10,760 nt of DNA, taken from Betaproteobacteria bacterium (GTDB taxonomy: Bacteria; Pseudomonadota; Gammaproteobacteria; Burkholderiales; SG8-41). The notes beneath the pieces are model-generated. The model was not told the origin of the DNA. It saw nothing but the letters and a program-made list of their open reading frames with translations, and made no database searches. The position numbers and the translations under genes were made by a program. The stretch lies in assembly GCA_016177355.1 (NCBI GenBank), contig JACOVL010000138.1, forward strand, positions 1 through 10,760. The letters run 5' to 3'. This document shows, in pieces, positions 1 to 6,840 of the stretch. Position 1 is the first letter of the stretch. Every line of letters starts with the position of its first letter.

Positions 1-870
1 GCTGCCGGCATCTACGTCTACCTCCAGATTTTTCATCCCGGCCTGTTCTTCCGCCAGCCGCCTGCGCCCAAGGGGCCGCAGCCGATCGTCGCTCAGGCGC
101 CCGCCCCTGCCACCGCGGCACCGGCCCCGCTGCCCCTGCCGGCGGCCCCGTTGCTGCAGGAAAGCCCCCCTGAAAGCGCGCCAGCGCCGGCGCCGCAACC
201 ACCGCGCGGGGAGCCGCAGCCCGCGGCACCGGCCGCCGCGCCCGCCCCGGCGCCCGGCAATGCCGTCACGGTCAGCCGCGGCAGCGCCGAACCGGCCATC
301 AACCCGCTGCTCGCCGAAGCCTATGCCGCGCTCGATGCGAACCGGCTCGAGCCCGCGCAACGCCTCTACAACCAGCTGCTGCGCGCGGAACCGAAGAGCC
401 TCGACGCGCTGCTCGGGCTGGCGGCGATCGCCACGCAGCAGGGCAACCATGAGGAGGCGATCCGGCACTACCTGCGGATGCTCGAGCTCGACCCGCGGCA
501 CGCGCTGGCGCAAAGCGGGCTGATCGGCCTGCTCGGGCGCGCGGATCCGCTCGCCGCCGAATCGAGGCTGAAGCAGCTGATCGCGCGCGCGCCCTCGGCC
601 CATCTCTATTTCACGCTGGGCAACCTCTACGCCGACCAGTCGCAATGGGCGGCGGCGCAGCAGGCTTATTTCCAGGCCCATTACCTCGAGCCGGCCAACC
701 CCGATTACGCCTACAACCTCGCGGTCGGCCTCGAACACGTGAGCCAGCCCCGGCTCGCACTCGGCTTTTACCGGCGCGCGGTGCAGCTTGCCGCCGCCAG
801 GGGCCGCGCCAACTTCAACGTTGCACAGACCCAAGAGCGCATCGGCAAACTCGCTTCACAGGTAGAATAA
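1..870 (+). CDS. mshN: MshN-like membrane-anchored TPR protein of MSHA-type pilus (5' partial)
   Basis: The reading frame is open from the first base, so the gene starts left of the window and 289 residues are visible. The first visible residues (AAGIYVYLQIF) look like the end of a membrane helix. About 70 residues rich in Ala and Pro follow (roughly visible residues 20-90), consistent with a periplasmic linker. From about residue 100 to the end there are TPR-type helix pairs, for example AEAYAALDANRLEPAQRLY, ALLGLAAIATQQGNHEEAI and LGNLYADQSQWAAAQQAYF. This layout of one membrane anchor, a linker and C-terminal TPRs, directly before an MshE-type ATPase gene, is that of MshN in MSHA loci. TPRs bind other proteins, so a scaffold role in the pilus machine is likely but inferred. 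The stop TAA lies 21 bp before the next start. The first internal ATG-type start (151) is inside the linker and is not the true start. Confidence 0.75.
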   Translation, partial: AAGIYVYLQIFHPGLFFRQPPAPKGPQPIVAQAPAPATAAPAPLPLPAAPLLQESPPESAPAPAPQPPRGEPQPAAPAAAPAPAPGNAVTVSRGSAEPAINPLLAEAYAALDANRLEPAQRLYNQLLRAEPKSLDALLGLAAIATQQGNHEEAIRHYLRMLELDPRHALAQSGLIGLLGRADPLAAESRLKQLIARAPSAHLYFTLGNLYADQSQWAAAQQAYFQAHYLEPANPDYAYNLAVGLEHVSQPRLALGFYRRAVQLAAARGRANFNVAQTQERIGKLASQVE

Positions 871-882
871 ACACCTGCCTTC

Positions 883-887
883 AGGTG
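883..887 (+). promoter_or_regulatory. Ribosome binding site deciding the GTG start of mshE
   Basis: AGGTG ends 4 bases before the GTG at 892. The frame has an in-frame stop (TAA, 868-870) a few codons upstream and no ATG in between, so the GTG with this Shine-Dalgarno-like site is the only good start. It also places the RLG motif of the MshEN domain at residues 9-11, where the family usually has it. Confidence 0.55.
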
Positions 888-891
888 TAGC

Positions 892-2604
892 GTGGCTGAA
901 CAGCGCAAAAAACTCCGCCTCGGCGAACTGCTGGTGCAACAAGGACTGATCACCGCCGATCAGCTCTCGATCGCCCTTGCCGAGCAACGCAACAGCAACG
1001 TCCCCATCGGCCGGTTGCTGGTGCGGCTCGGCTTCGTCACGGAAAGCGCCATCCGCGACATCATGGCGCGCACCATCGGCCAGGAATCCATCGACCTGGC
1101 GCAGGTGGTGGCCGATTCCGAGGCGCTCAGGCTGGTGCCGCAGGAGTTCGCCCGCCGCAACCGCGTGCTGCCGATCGCCTACGATCCCGCGGAGCACGTC
1201 CTCATCATCGCCACCACCGAGATTTTCAACGTGGTGGCGATGGACCAGTTGCGCGCCACGCTCGGCGCGCAGATCGAGATCAAGACCCAGCTCGCAGCCG
1301 AGGCCCAGCTCGAGGAGTACATCGACCAGTTCTACGGCTACGAGCTTTCGGTCGACGGCATCCTCAAGGAGATCGAGACCGGGGAGATCGACTACGAGAG
1401 CCTGCAGGTTGCGGGCGCGGGCGACGAGTACACCCAGCCGATGGTGCGGCTGGTGAACGCGCTGCTGGTGGACGCGGTGAAGCGCGGCGCCTCGGACATC
1501 CACTTCGAGCCGGAGTACGCGTTCCTGCGCATCCGCTACCGCATTGACGGCGTGCTGGAAACGGTCAGGAGCCTGCACAAGACCTACCTGCCCGGCATCA
1601 CGGTGCGGGTCAAGGTGGTAAGCGGCATGAACATCGCGGAGACGCGCGCGCCGCAGGACGGCCGGCTCTCGCTGACCTTGAACGGCCGCCCGGTGGACTT
1701 CCGGGTGTCCACCCAGCCGACGATCTACGGCGAGAACATCGTGCTGCGCGTGCTCGACCGCGAGAAATCCATCATCAGCCTGGACCGCATGAATCTGACC
1801 AAGGAGGCGGTGGCGAAAATAAATCTGATGCTGGCGCGCCCCGAGGGCATCCTGATCCTCACCGGGCCCACCGGCAGCGGCAAGACCACCACCCTCTATT
1901 CGCTGCTGGCGCAGGTCAACGACGAGACGGTCAACATCATGACGCTGGAAGCCCCGGTGGAATACCCGCTGACGCTGATGCGGCAGACTTCGGTGAACGA
2001 GGTCGCGCGCATGGATTTCGCCGACGGCATCCGCTCCATCATGCGCCAGGACCCCGATATCATCCTGGTGGGCGAGGTGCGCGACAAGGAGACCGCCGAG
2101 ATGGCGTTCCGCGCCGCCATGACCGGCCACCAGGTATTCACCACGCTGCACACGAACTCCGCGCTCGGCGCTTTCCCGCGGCTGCTCGACATCGGCATCC
2201 AGCCCGACATCATGGCCGGCAACATCATCGGCGTGATCGCCCAGCGCCTGGTGCGCTTGCTGTGCGCGCACTGCAAGGAGGCCTACGCCCCGACCAACGA
2301 GGAGCGCCGGCTGCTGGGGAGCGCCGGAAGGGAAATTCCCTACATGCACCGCCCGGTCGGGTGCAAGCTGTGCGAGAACAAGGGCTACAAGGGGCGCACC
2401 ACCATCATGGAGTTGCTGGTGATGGACAGCGACCTCGACGAGCTGGTGGCGCGCCGCGCGACGGCCAAGGAGTTGCGCACGGCGGCGCTCGCGAAGGGCT
2501 ATCAGCCGCTGGCCGAGGCGGGCCTGCAGCGGGTGATAGACGGCACCACCAGCCTCGCCGAGGTCGGTCGCGCGGTGGACCTCACCGGACGCTTCGCCCA
2601 GTGA
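892..2604 (+). CDS. mshE: MshE-type pilus assembly ATPase with c-di-GMP-binding MshEN domain
   Basis: A 570-residue hexameric secretion ATPase of the GspE/PilB/MshE family, expected on the cytoplasmic face of the inner membrane, where it powers pilus extension. Residues 9-32 match the MshEN c-di-GMP motif (R9-L10-G11, G18, L25, L29, Q32). A second, looser copy follows at about 38-61. The C-terminal ATPase half has Walker A GPTGSGKTT (325-333), an Asp-box-like region (LEAPVEYP, then RQTSVNE), Walker B DPDIILVGEVRD (387-398, catalytic E395) and a His box (TGH at 411-413, TLHTNSA from 418). A zinc-type four-cysteine motif is made by C458, C461, C491 and C494. Length is usual for the family. The RQTSVNE segment and gene order point to MshE rather than PilB or GspE. 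One departure is Ala in place of the usual Asp in the EDPVE stretch. Translation starts at GTG. Confidence 0.9.
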   Translation: MAEQRKKLRLGELLVQQGLITADQLSIALAEQRNSNVPIGRLLVRLGFVTESAIRDIMARTIGQESIDLAQVVADSEALRLVPQEFARRNRVLPIAYDPAEHVLIIATTEIFNVVAMDQLRATLGAQIEIKTQLAAEAQLEEYIDQFYGYELSVDGILKEIETGEIDYESLQVAGAGDEYTQPMVRLVNALLVDAVKRGASDIHFEPEYAFLRIRYRIDGVLETVRSLHKTYLPGITVRVKVVSGMNIAETRAPQDGRLSLTLNGRPVDFRVSTQPTIYGENIVLRVLDREKSIISLDRMNLTKEAVAKINLMLARPEGILILTGPTGSGKTTTLYSLLAQVNDETVNIMTLEAPVEYPLTLMRQTSVNEVARMDFADGIRSIMRQDPDIILVGEVRDKETAEMAFRAAMTGHQVFTTLHTNSALGAFPRLLDIGIQPDIMAGNIIGVIAQRLVRLLCAHCKEAYAPTNEERRLLGSAGREIPYMHRPVGCKLCENKGYKGRTTIMELLVMDSDLDELVARRATAKELRTAALAKGYQPLAEAGLQRVIDGTTSLAEVGRAVDLTGRFAQ

Positions 2605-2687
2605 TGTGCGATGAATGATGAGTGCGGAATGAACAGCGCGCTGGATTTCATTCATCACTTTGCACTCATCACTCCGCACTGACCTTC
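2605..2687. repeat. Intergenic inverted-repeat element, copy 1
   Basis: This 83-bp gap between mshE and mshG is built almost wholly of short related words (GATGAATGA, TGATGAGTGC, TTTGCACTC, CCGCACTGA). TGATGAGTGC (2616-2625) is repeated inverted at 2662-2671, and GATGAATGA (2610-2618) is inverted at 2648-2656. The segment 2621-2633 can pair with 2647-2659 (11 of 13 positions) around a 13-base loop. It shares GATGAGTGCRGAATG (14 of 15 bases) and TTTGCACTC with the element near 9636-9711, so both belong to one dispersed family. No coding function is likely. Whether it affects mshG expression cannot be told from sequence. Confidence 0.7.
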
Positions 2688-3896
2688 ATGGCGACGTATC
2701 GATACAAGGCGATAGACAGGTCCGGCCGGCCCGCGCGCGGCGGGCTCGACGCGGTGAACGAGGTCGACCTCGAGCTGCGCCTGCGGCGCATGGGGCTGGA
2801 TCTCATCACCTACCAGCAGGTCGAGCGGCAGGCATCGGCCTTCGCGGCCGCGGGCAAGGTTACGCGCCAGGATCTCATCAACTTCTGCTTCGACATGGAG
2901 CAGATGTCCCGTTCCGGAATTCCGATGCTCGACGGCCTGCGCGACATGCGGGATACCATCGAGAACCCGCGTTTCCGCGACGTGCTGACGGTGATGACGG
3001 AGGACATGGAAGGCGGCAGGGTGCTCTCGCAATGCATGAGCGCTCACCCCGAGGTGTTCGATCCCGTATTCGCGAGCCTGATCCGGGCGGGCGAGCAGAC
3101 CGGCCAGTTGCCGGAAGTGTTCAAGAACCTGGCGGACAGCCTGAGATGGCTCGACGAGCTCCTGTCCCAGACGCGCCGGCTGCTGATCCTGCCCCTGCTG
3201 ACGCTCATCGTCGTTCTCGGCGTGCTCGTTGCGCTGCTGATTTTCCTCGTCCCGCAGATCGCGCAACTGTTCAAGAGCATGGGGCTCGCCCTGCCCGTGC
3301 AGACCAAGGTCTTGATCGCGGTGTCCGGCTTCCTGACCCAATACTGGTACGTCGTATTCGGGCTTCCGGTGGCGGTGGTCGTGGTGCTGGTTGTGGCGGT
3401 ACGGCGCAGCTCGCAGGCCGCGTACCTGTGGGATTACGCCAAGCTGCACCTGCCGCTGGTCGGGCCGACGCTGCAGAAGATCATCCTGTCGCGGTTCGCG
3501 AACACTTTCGCGCTCCTCTACCGCTCCGGCATCACCGTGCTCGAGTCGATCAAGACGTGCGAGGACATCGTGAACAACAGAGTGATCTCGGACGGCCTCG
3601 CGCGCGCCGGCCAGCAGATCTCCGCCGGGGAAAGCCTGACCGAGACTTTCCAGAACCTCGGCGTCTTCCCGCCGCTGGTGATCCGCATGCTGCGGGTCGG
3701 CGAGAACACCGGCGCGCTGGACAACGCGCTCATGAACGTCACCTACTTCTACAACCGGGACGTCAAGGAGTCCGTGGACAAGGCGCAGAAGATGCTGGGG
3801 CCGGTGATGACGCTGGTGCTGGGCGGCATGCTGGCCTTCGTGGTCTGGGCCGTGCTCGGGCCGGTGTATGATATTTTGGGCAAAATCAAGTTCTAA
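2688..3896 (+). CDS. mshG: MshG-type inner-membrane platform protein (GspF/PilC family)
   Basis: A 402-residue polytopic protein of the GspF/PilC/MshG family. It forms the inner-membrane platform that couples the MshE ATPase to pilin subunits. Two GspF domains are visible, the first starting near residue 61 (QDLINFCFDMEQMSRSG) and the second near 264 (KIILSRFANTFALLYRSG). Hydrophobic segments lie at about 165-190, 218-238 and 370-395, the usual three membrane helices. The ATG at 2688 (MATYRYKAID) was chosen because it gives the standard family N-terminus and length. The frame stays open upstream to a GTG at 2622, but that adds 22 residues translated from the repeat element. No clear Shine-Dalgarno sequence precedes the ATG, which is odd for an operon gene. 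It follows mshE directly, as in known MSHA clusters. PilC of a twitching system is the alternative, made less likely by the neighbours. Confidence 0.88.
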   Translation: MATYRYKAIDRSGRPARGGLDAVNEVDLELRLRRMGLDLITYQQVERQASAFAAAGKVTRQDLINFCFDMEQMSRSGIPMLDGLRDMRDTIENPRFRDVLTVMTEDMEGGRVLSQCMSAHPEVFDPVFASLIRAGEQTGQLPEVFKNLADSLRWLDELLSQTRRLLILPLLTLIVVLGVLVALLIFLVPQIAQLFKSMGLALPVQTKVLIAVSGFLTQYWYVVFGLPVAVVVVLVVAVRRSSQAAYLWDYAKLHLPLVGPTLQKIILSRFANTFALLYRSGITVLESIKTCEDIVNNRVISDGLARAGQQISAGESLTETFQNLGVFPPLVIRMLRVGENTGALDNALMNVTYFYNRDVKESVDKAQKMLGPVMTLVLGGMLAFVVWAVLGPVYDILGKIKF

Positions 3897-3918
3897 GAGA
3901 TACCCACTCGAGCATTAA

Positions 3919-3946
3919 ATTGATAATATTAACAATTGCTTATAGT
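3919..3946 (+). promoter_or_regulatory. Candidate promoter with overlapping 18-bp palindrome
   Basis: The 85-bp gap after mshG contains the most AT-rich stretch noticed in the window (about 3914-3945). A possible sigma-70 pair is TTGATA (3920-3925) and TATAGT (3941-3946), but the 15-base spacer is shorter than the preferred 16-18. ATTGATAATATTAACAAT (3919-3936) is a palindrome at 16 of 18 positions that overlaps the -35 and spacer, so it could be an operator. The position, just before the first gene of the I/J/K-like set, suggests a second transcription start inside the cluster. It is inferred from sequence only. Confidence 0.4.
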
Positions 3947-3981
3947 GCAACACGACCCCGGACCGGAGCGCTGGCGGTGAT

Positions 3982-5559
3982 ATGGCTGACAAACTGCTGA
4001 TCGGCATCTCGGCGCAGGGCGCGACCGCCGCACACTGGCGCGGCAACCGGATTGCCGAGTGCCGGGTGTACGCCGGCGACGAAGGCGGCGTTGCCGGGTT
4101 CGGGGAATATCTCCAGTCCTGCGCGAACGTGCCGGTCTACGTGATGGTGGACGCGGTCGAGGAGGACTACCGCTTCGAAACCCTGCCGCACGCCTTCGGT
4201 TCCGACCGCGATGAGATGGTGGCGCGCAAGCTCAAGCAGCACTACCGCAACACCCCCTACGCGACGGCCTGGCGGGTGGGCCGTGACAGCGGCAAGCGGC
4301 GCGACGACCGCTATCTCTTCTCCGCGCTCACCAATCCGGAATTGATCGGCGGCTGGCTGCAGGCGTTGACCGCGCGCGGCCTGCCCGTTGCCGGCATCTA
4401 CCTCCTGCCGATGGTGAACGCCGCGCTCCCGGAGAGGCTGGACGCCAAGGCGCCCAACCTGCTGATCGTGGCGCAGCATGCCGGCGGCCTGCGGCTCACT
4501 TTCTTCCGCGAGCGCCAGTTCCGGCTCTCCCGGCTGACGCGCGGGGACAGCGGCCGCGCGGAGAACCGCTCCCGTTATTTCGCCGAGGAAATATCCAATA
4601 CCCGGCTCTACCTGCATGCGCTGCGCACTTTGACGCTCGACGAGCATCTTTCGGTCCTGCTGATCGATCGCGGCGACGAACTCGAGGAAGTTGCGGTGAA
4701 TATCGCGCGCGACAATCCGAGCCTCGAATGCGTGCGGCTCGGACGCCGGGAACTGACGGCCCGGCTCGGCATCACCGAATCGCTGCTCGACGCCTCGCCG
4801 TACGCGCCGTACCTGCACCTGCTGGGGCTCAAGGCGCCGCCAAGCAACCTCGCCCCGGCGGCGGTGACCGTCGGATACAGGCGCTATCAGGCGCGGCGCG
4901 CGATCCATGCCGGTTGCGCCGCGCTGGCATTTGGCGCCGCTGTCTGGGCCGGCGCCAATCTGTTCCAGATGGCCGTGCTGCGCGGCGATGCGGAGGATGC
5001 GGCCCGCCAGACCGCCCGGCAGGCGGCGCAATACCAGGAAATCACCCGCCAGTTCCCGCAGGCGCCGGCTTCGGCGGAGAACCTGAAGCGCGCGGTGGAG
5101 ATCGCGCAGAAACTGCGCGAGAGCGTGCGCACTCCGGAGAGCATGATGCGGCTCGTGAGCGGCGCGCTCGAAGCCAGCCCGACCGTGATCCTCAGGCAGT
5201 TCGCGTGGAAGTACGGGGCCTCGGATATCGAGGGCGAAGGCGCCGCCAAGCCCCGTCCGGCTGCCGGCCCCGGTCCCGCGCCGGCAACGCCCGCGGGACC
5301 GGCGCAGGCGCGCAGGCAAAGCGGCCTGATCGAGGGCGAGATACGCCCTTTCCGCGGCGATTACCGCGCCGCGATCGAGACCATCCATGCCTTTGCCGGC
5401 CGGCTCGCCAAGAATCCCGCGGTGGCCGAAGTGCGCGTGACCAAGCTGCCGCTGAACGTGAATCCGACCCTGTCGCTCGCCGGCAACACGCTCGATACCC
5501 CGGAGAGCAGCGCTACCGCCGATTTCAAGCTGCTGGTGGTGTTCAAGCCCAACACATGA
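3982..5559 (+). CDS. MshI-like pilus assembly protein (PilM-like plus PilN-like parts in one chain)
   Basis: A 525-residue protein with a cytoplasmic N-terminal part, one membrane helix (about 309-330), a helical stretch (about 333-380), an Ala/Pro-rich linker (about 422-443) and a C-terminal periplasmic part. The first 290 residues resemble the actin-like PilM/GspL/MshI type: an opening strand KLLIGIS, then LPNAALP-like turns such as GIYLLPMVNAALPERL and the strand pair LLIVAQHAGGLRLTFF. The C-terminal part resembles PilN/GspL. PilM and PilN are separate proteins in twitching pili, while MshI and GspL combine both parts. In the alignment complex such proteins link the cytoplasmic motor to the periplasm. 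Its stop overlaps the next start (ATGA), which implies translational coupling. A GGAG lies 14 bases before the ATG, so the ribosome site is weak. Family assignment rests on layout, context and partial resemblance. Confidence 0.7.
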   Translation: MADKLLIGISAQGATAAHWRGNRIAECRVYAGDEGGVAGFGEYLQSCANVPVYVMVDAVEEDYRFETLPHAFGSDRDEMVARKLKQHYRNTPYATAWRVGRDSGKRRDDRYLFSALTNPELIGGWLQALTARGLPVAGIYLLPMVNAALPERLDAKAPNLLIVAQHAGGLRLTFFRERQFRLSRLTRGDSGRAENRSRYFAEEISNTRLYLHALRTLTLDEHLSVLLIDRGDELEEVAVNIARDNPSLECVRLGRRELTARLGITESLLDASPYAPYLHLLGLKAPPSNLAPAAVTVGYRRYQARRAIHAGCAALAFGAAVWAGANLFQMAVLRGDAEDAARQTARQAAQYQEITRQFPQAPASAENLKRAVEIAQKLRESVRTPESMMRLVSGALEASPTVILRQFAWKYGASDIEGEGAAKPRPAAGPGPAPATPAGPAQARRQSGLIEGEIRPFRGDYRAAIETIHAFAGRLAKNPAVAEVRVTKLPLNVNPTLSLAGNTLDTPESSATADFKLLVVFKPNT

Positions 5560-6188
5560 CCCAGGCCGACTTTCAGGCGCTGAAAAACCCGCTGCTCGTG
5601 CTGCTGGTAGTGATCCTGGCGGCGGCCGCAGCGATCTATTACACCGATCAGATGATGACCGCGGCGCGCCGGCAGCTCGCGCGCGAGCAGGCGCAGCTCA
5701 AGGAAGCGCGAACGCGGCTGCAGAAGTCGGGCGACGAAAAAGACATCATCGTGAGCCATCTCGAGCGCTTCCGGCAGTTGCAGCGGATCGGCTTCGTGGG
5801 CGAGGAGCAGCGCATCAACTGGCTCGACGGCCTGCGCTTGAGCAACCAGCAGGCCGACCTGTTCGGCGTGGATTACCAGATCGAGGCGCAGAAACCCTAC
5901 CCGTACTCCGCCGATTTCAATCCCGGGCAGATCGCGCTCAACCAGTCGGTGATGAAGCTGCGCTTCCGGCTGCTGCACGAGGAGGACCTGATGCGGTTCC
6001 TCAACGCGCTCGCGCGCCAGGGCGCCGGGGTGTTCACCGTGGATCAGTGCGCCATGCGGCGCGTGGACACCGGCGGCGTGATCCGTTTCCAGCCCAACGT
6101 GTCCGCCGATTGCGAGCTGTCCTGGATCACCGCCCGGGTCGGCGCGGGCGGCGCGCAGAAAACCGCCGCCGCGGAGGGGCAAAAATGA
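5556..6188 (+). CDS. PilO/MshJ-like alignment-complex protein
   Basis: A 210-residue bitopic inner-membrane protein. A short cytoplasmic N-terminus is followed by a membrane helix at about residues 12-29 (LLVLLVVILAAAAAIYY), then a charged helix at about 35-75 likely to form a coiled coil, then a periplasmic domain. This is the layout of PilO, GspM and MshJ, which pair with PilN/GspL-type partners; the gene directly upstream encodes such a partner. Two periplasmic cysteines, C165 (VDQCAMRR) and C186 (ADCELSW), could form a disulfide. The start ATG at 5556 overlaps the upstream TGA by four bases, and its stop overlaps the next ATG in the same way, so the three genes are probably made together. 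Sequence conservation in this family is low, so the call leans on topology, length and position. Confidence 0.68.
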   Translation: MTQADFQALKNPLLVLLVVILAAAAAIYYTDQMMTAARRQLAREQAQLKEARTRLQKSGDEKDIIVSHLERFRQLQRIGFVGEEQRINWLDGLRLSNQQADLFGVDYQIEAQKPYPYSADFNPGQIALNQSVMKLRFRLLHEEDLMRFLNALARQGAGVFTVDQCAMRRVDTGGVIRFQPNVSADCELSWITARVGAGGAQKTAAAEGQK

Positions 6189-6835
6189 TGCGCGGCCTCG
6201 CGCTTGCCGGCGCGCTGATGCTGGCGGCGGGGCCGGCCGTGGCGGCCGAGCCGCTCGGACGGCTGTTCTTCACCACCGCCCAGCGCGCATCGCTCGACGT
6301 CGCGCGCAGCCAGAAAAGCCGCACCACGCTCGAATCAGAGAAAAGCGAAGCCGCGCCGGCGCCGGAGGTCGTCACCTACGGCGGCATGGTGCGGCGGAGC
6401 GACGGCAAGACCACCGTCTGGATCAACAACCGCGCGCTGCACGACAACGAGCGGTCGGCCGGGACGACCATGGTCGGCCGGGTGCGGCCGGATGGCGGCG
6501 TCTCGCTGCAACACCCGCAAACCGGGCGCAGCGTGGACCTCAAGCCCGGGCAGAGCGTGGAGCTGCTCTCCGGCATCATCGAGGAAGGCGGCTCGCGGCG
6601 CCTGGCGGCCCCCAAGCCGGAGGCGAAGTCCGAGCCCAAACCCGCGCCCGACGCGAAAAGCGCCAGGCCGGCCCCAACCGACAGCGCGAAGATCGAGCGC
6701 GACCGCGAGGAGCGCCAGCAGCAGCTGGAAGAGACCGTGCGCACACTGCAGGAAGCCGCGAGCGCCAAGCCCGCGGCGACGCCCCCGCCGCAGCCGGCAG
6801 CGGGTGCGGGCGCCGCTCCATCCAAAAACTACTGA
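6185..6835 (+). CDS. PilP/MshK-like secreted pilus assembly protein
   Basis: A 216-residue exported protein. A signal peptide is visible at residues 1-20 (hydrophobic ALAGALMLAAG, likely cut after AVA). The mature start AEPLGRLFFTTAQRASLD is followed by a small domain at about 62-130 containing VTYGGMVRRSDGKTTVWINN and GRSVDLKPGQSVE, a pattern like MshK and related small periplasmic pilus proteins. The rest (about 140-216) is a Lys/Pro/Ala-rich tail with a charged helix at 167-193 and no recognised domain. It sits third in the I-J-K-like order, which supports a PilP/MshK-type role joining the inner-membrane complex to the secretin. That role is inferred. No lipobox cysteine is seen, unlike classical PilP lipoproteins. 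The ATG at 6185 overlaps the upstream stop; a second ATG at 6188 is equally possible. Confidence 0.6.
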   Translation: MMRGLALAGALMLAAGPAVAAEPLGRLFFTTAQRASLDVARSQKSRTTLESEKSEAAPAPEVVTYGGMVRRSDGKTTVWINNRALHDNERSAGTTMVGRVRPDGGVSLQHPQTGRSVDLKPGQSVELLSGIIEEGGSRRLAAPKPEAKSEPKPAPDAKSARPAPTDSAKIERDREERQQQLEETVRTLQEAASAKPAATPPPQPAAGAGAAPSKNY

Positions 6836-6840
6836 ACGGG

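Noticed and set aside
60..270. Possible simple-sequence repeat in the GC-rich start of the window
   Set aside because: It is the Ala/Pro linker coding region, with mixed codons and no fixed repeat unit.
856..2679. 607-codon open frame on the minus strand opposite mshE
   Set aside because: It mirrors a clearly conserved ATPase gene. Its product is rich in His, Arg, Gln and Val without domains, as expected for the antisense frame of a GC-rich gene.
2622..2687. 22-residue N-terminal extension of MshG from a GTG at 2622
   Set aside because: The extension is translated repeat element. The ATG at 2688 gives the normal family N-terminus.
3940..5388. Long minus-strand frame opposite the MshI-like gene
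   Set aside because: Low-complexity Arg/Ala/Gly product with no motif, opposite a gene with clear membrane topology and operon overlaps; a codon-bias shadow.
4728..5555. Upstream part of the frame that contains the PilO-like gene
   Set aside because: It lies inside the MshI-like gene and is Arg/Gly/Pro-rich without structure. The ATG at 5556, overlapping the upstream stop, is followed at once by a membrane helix.
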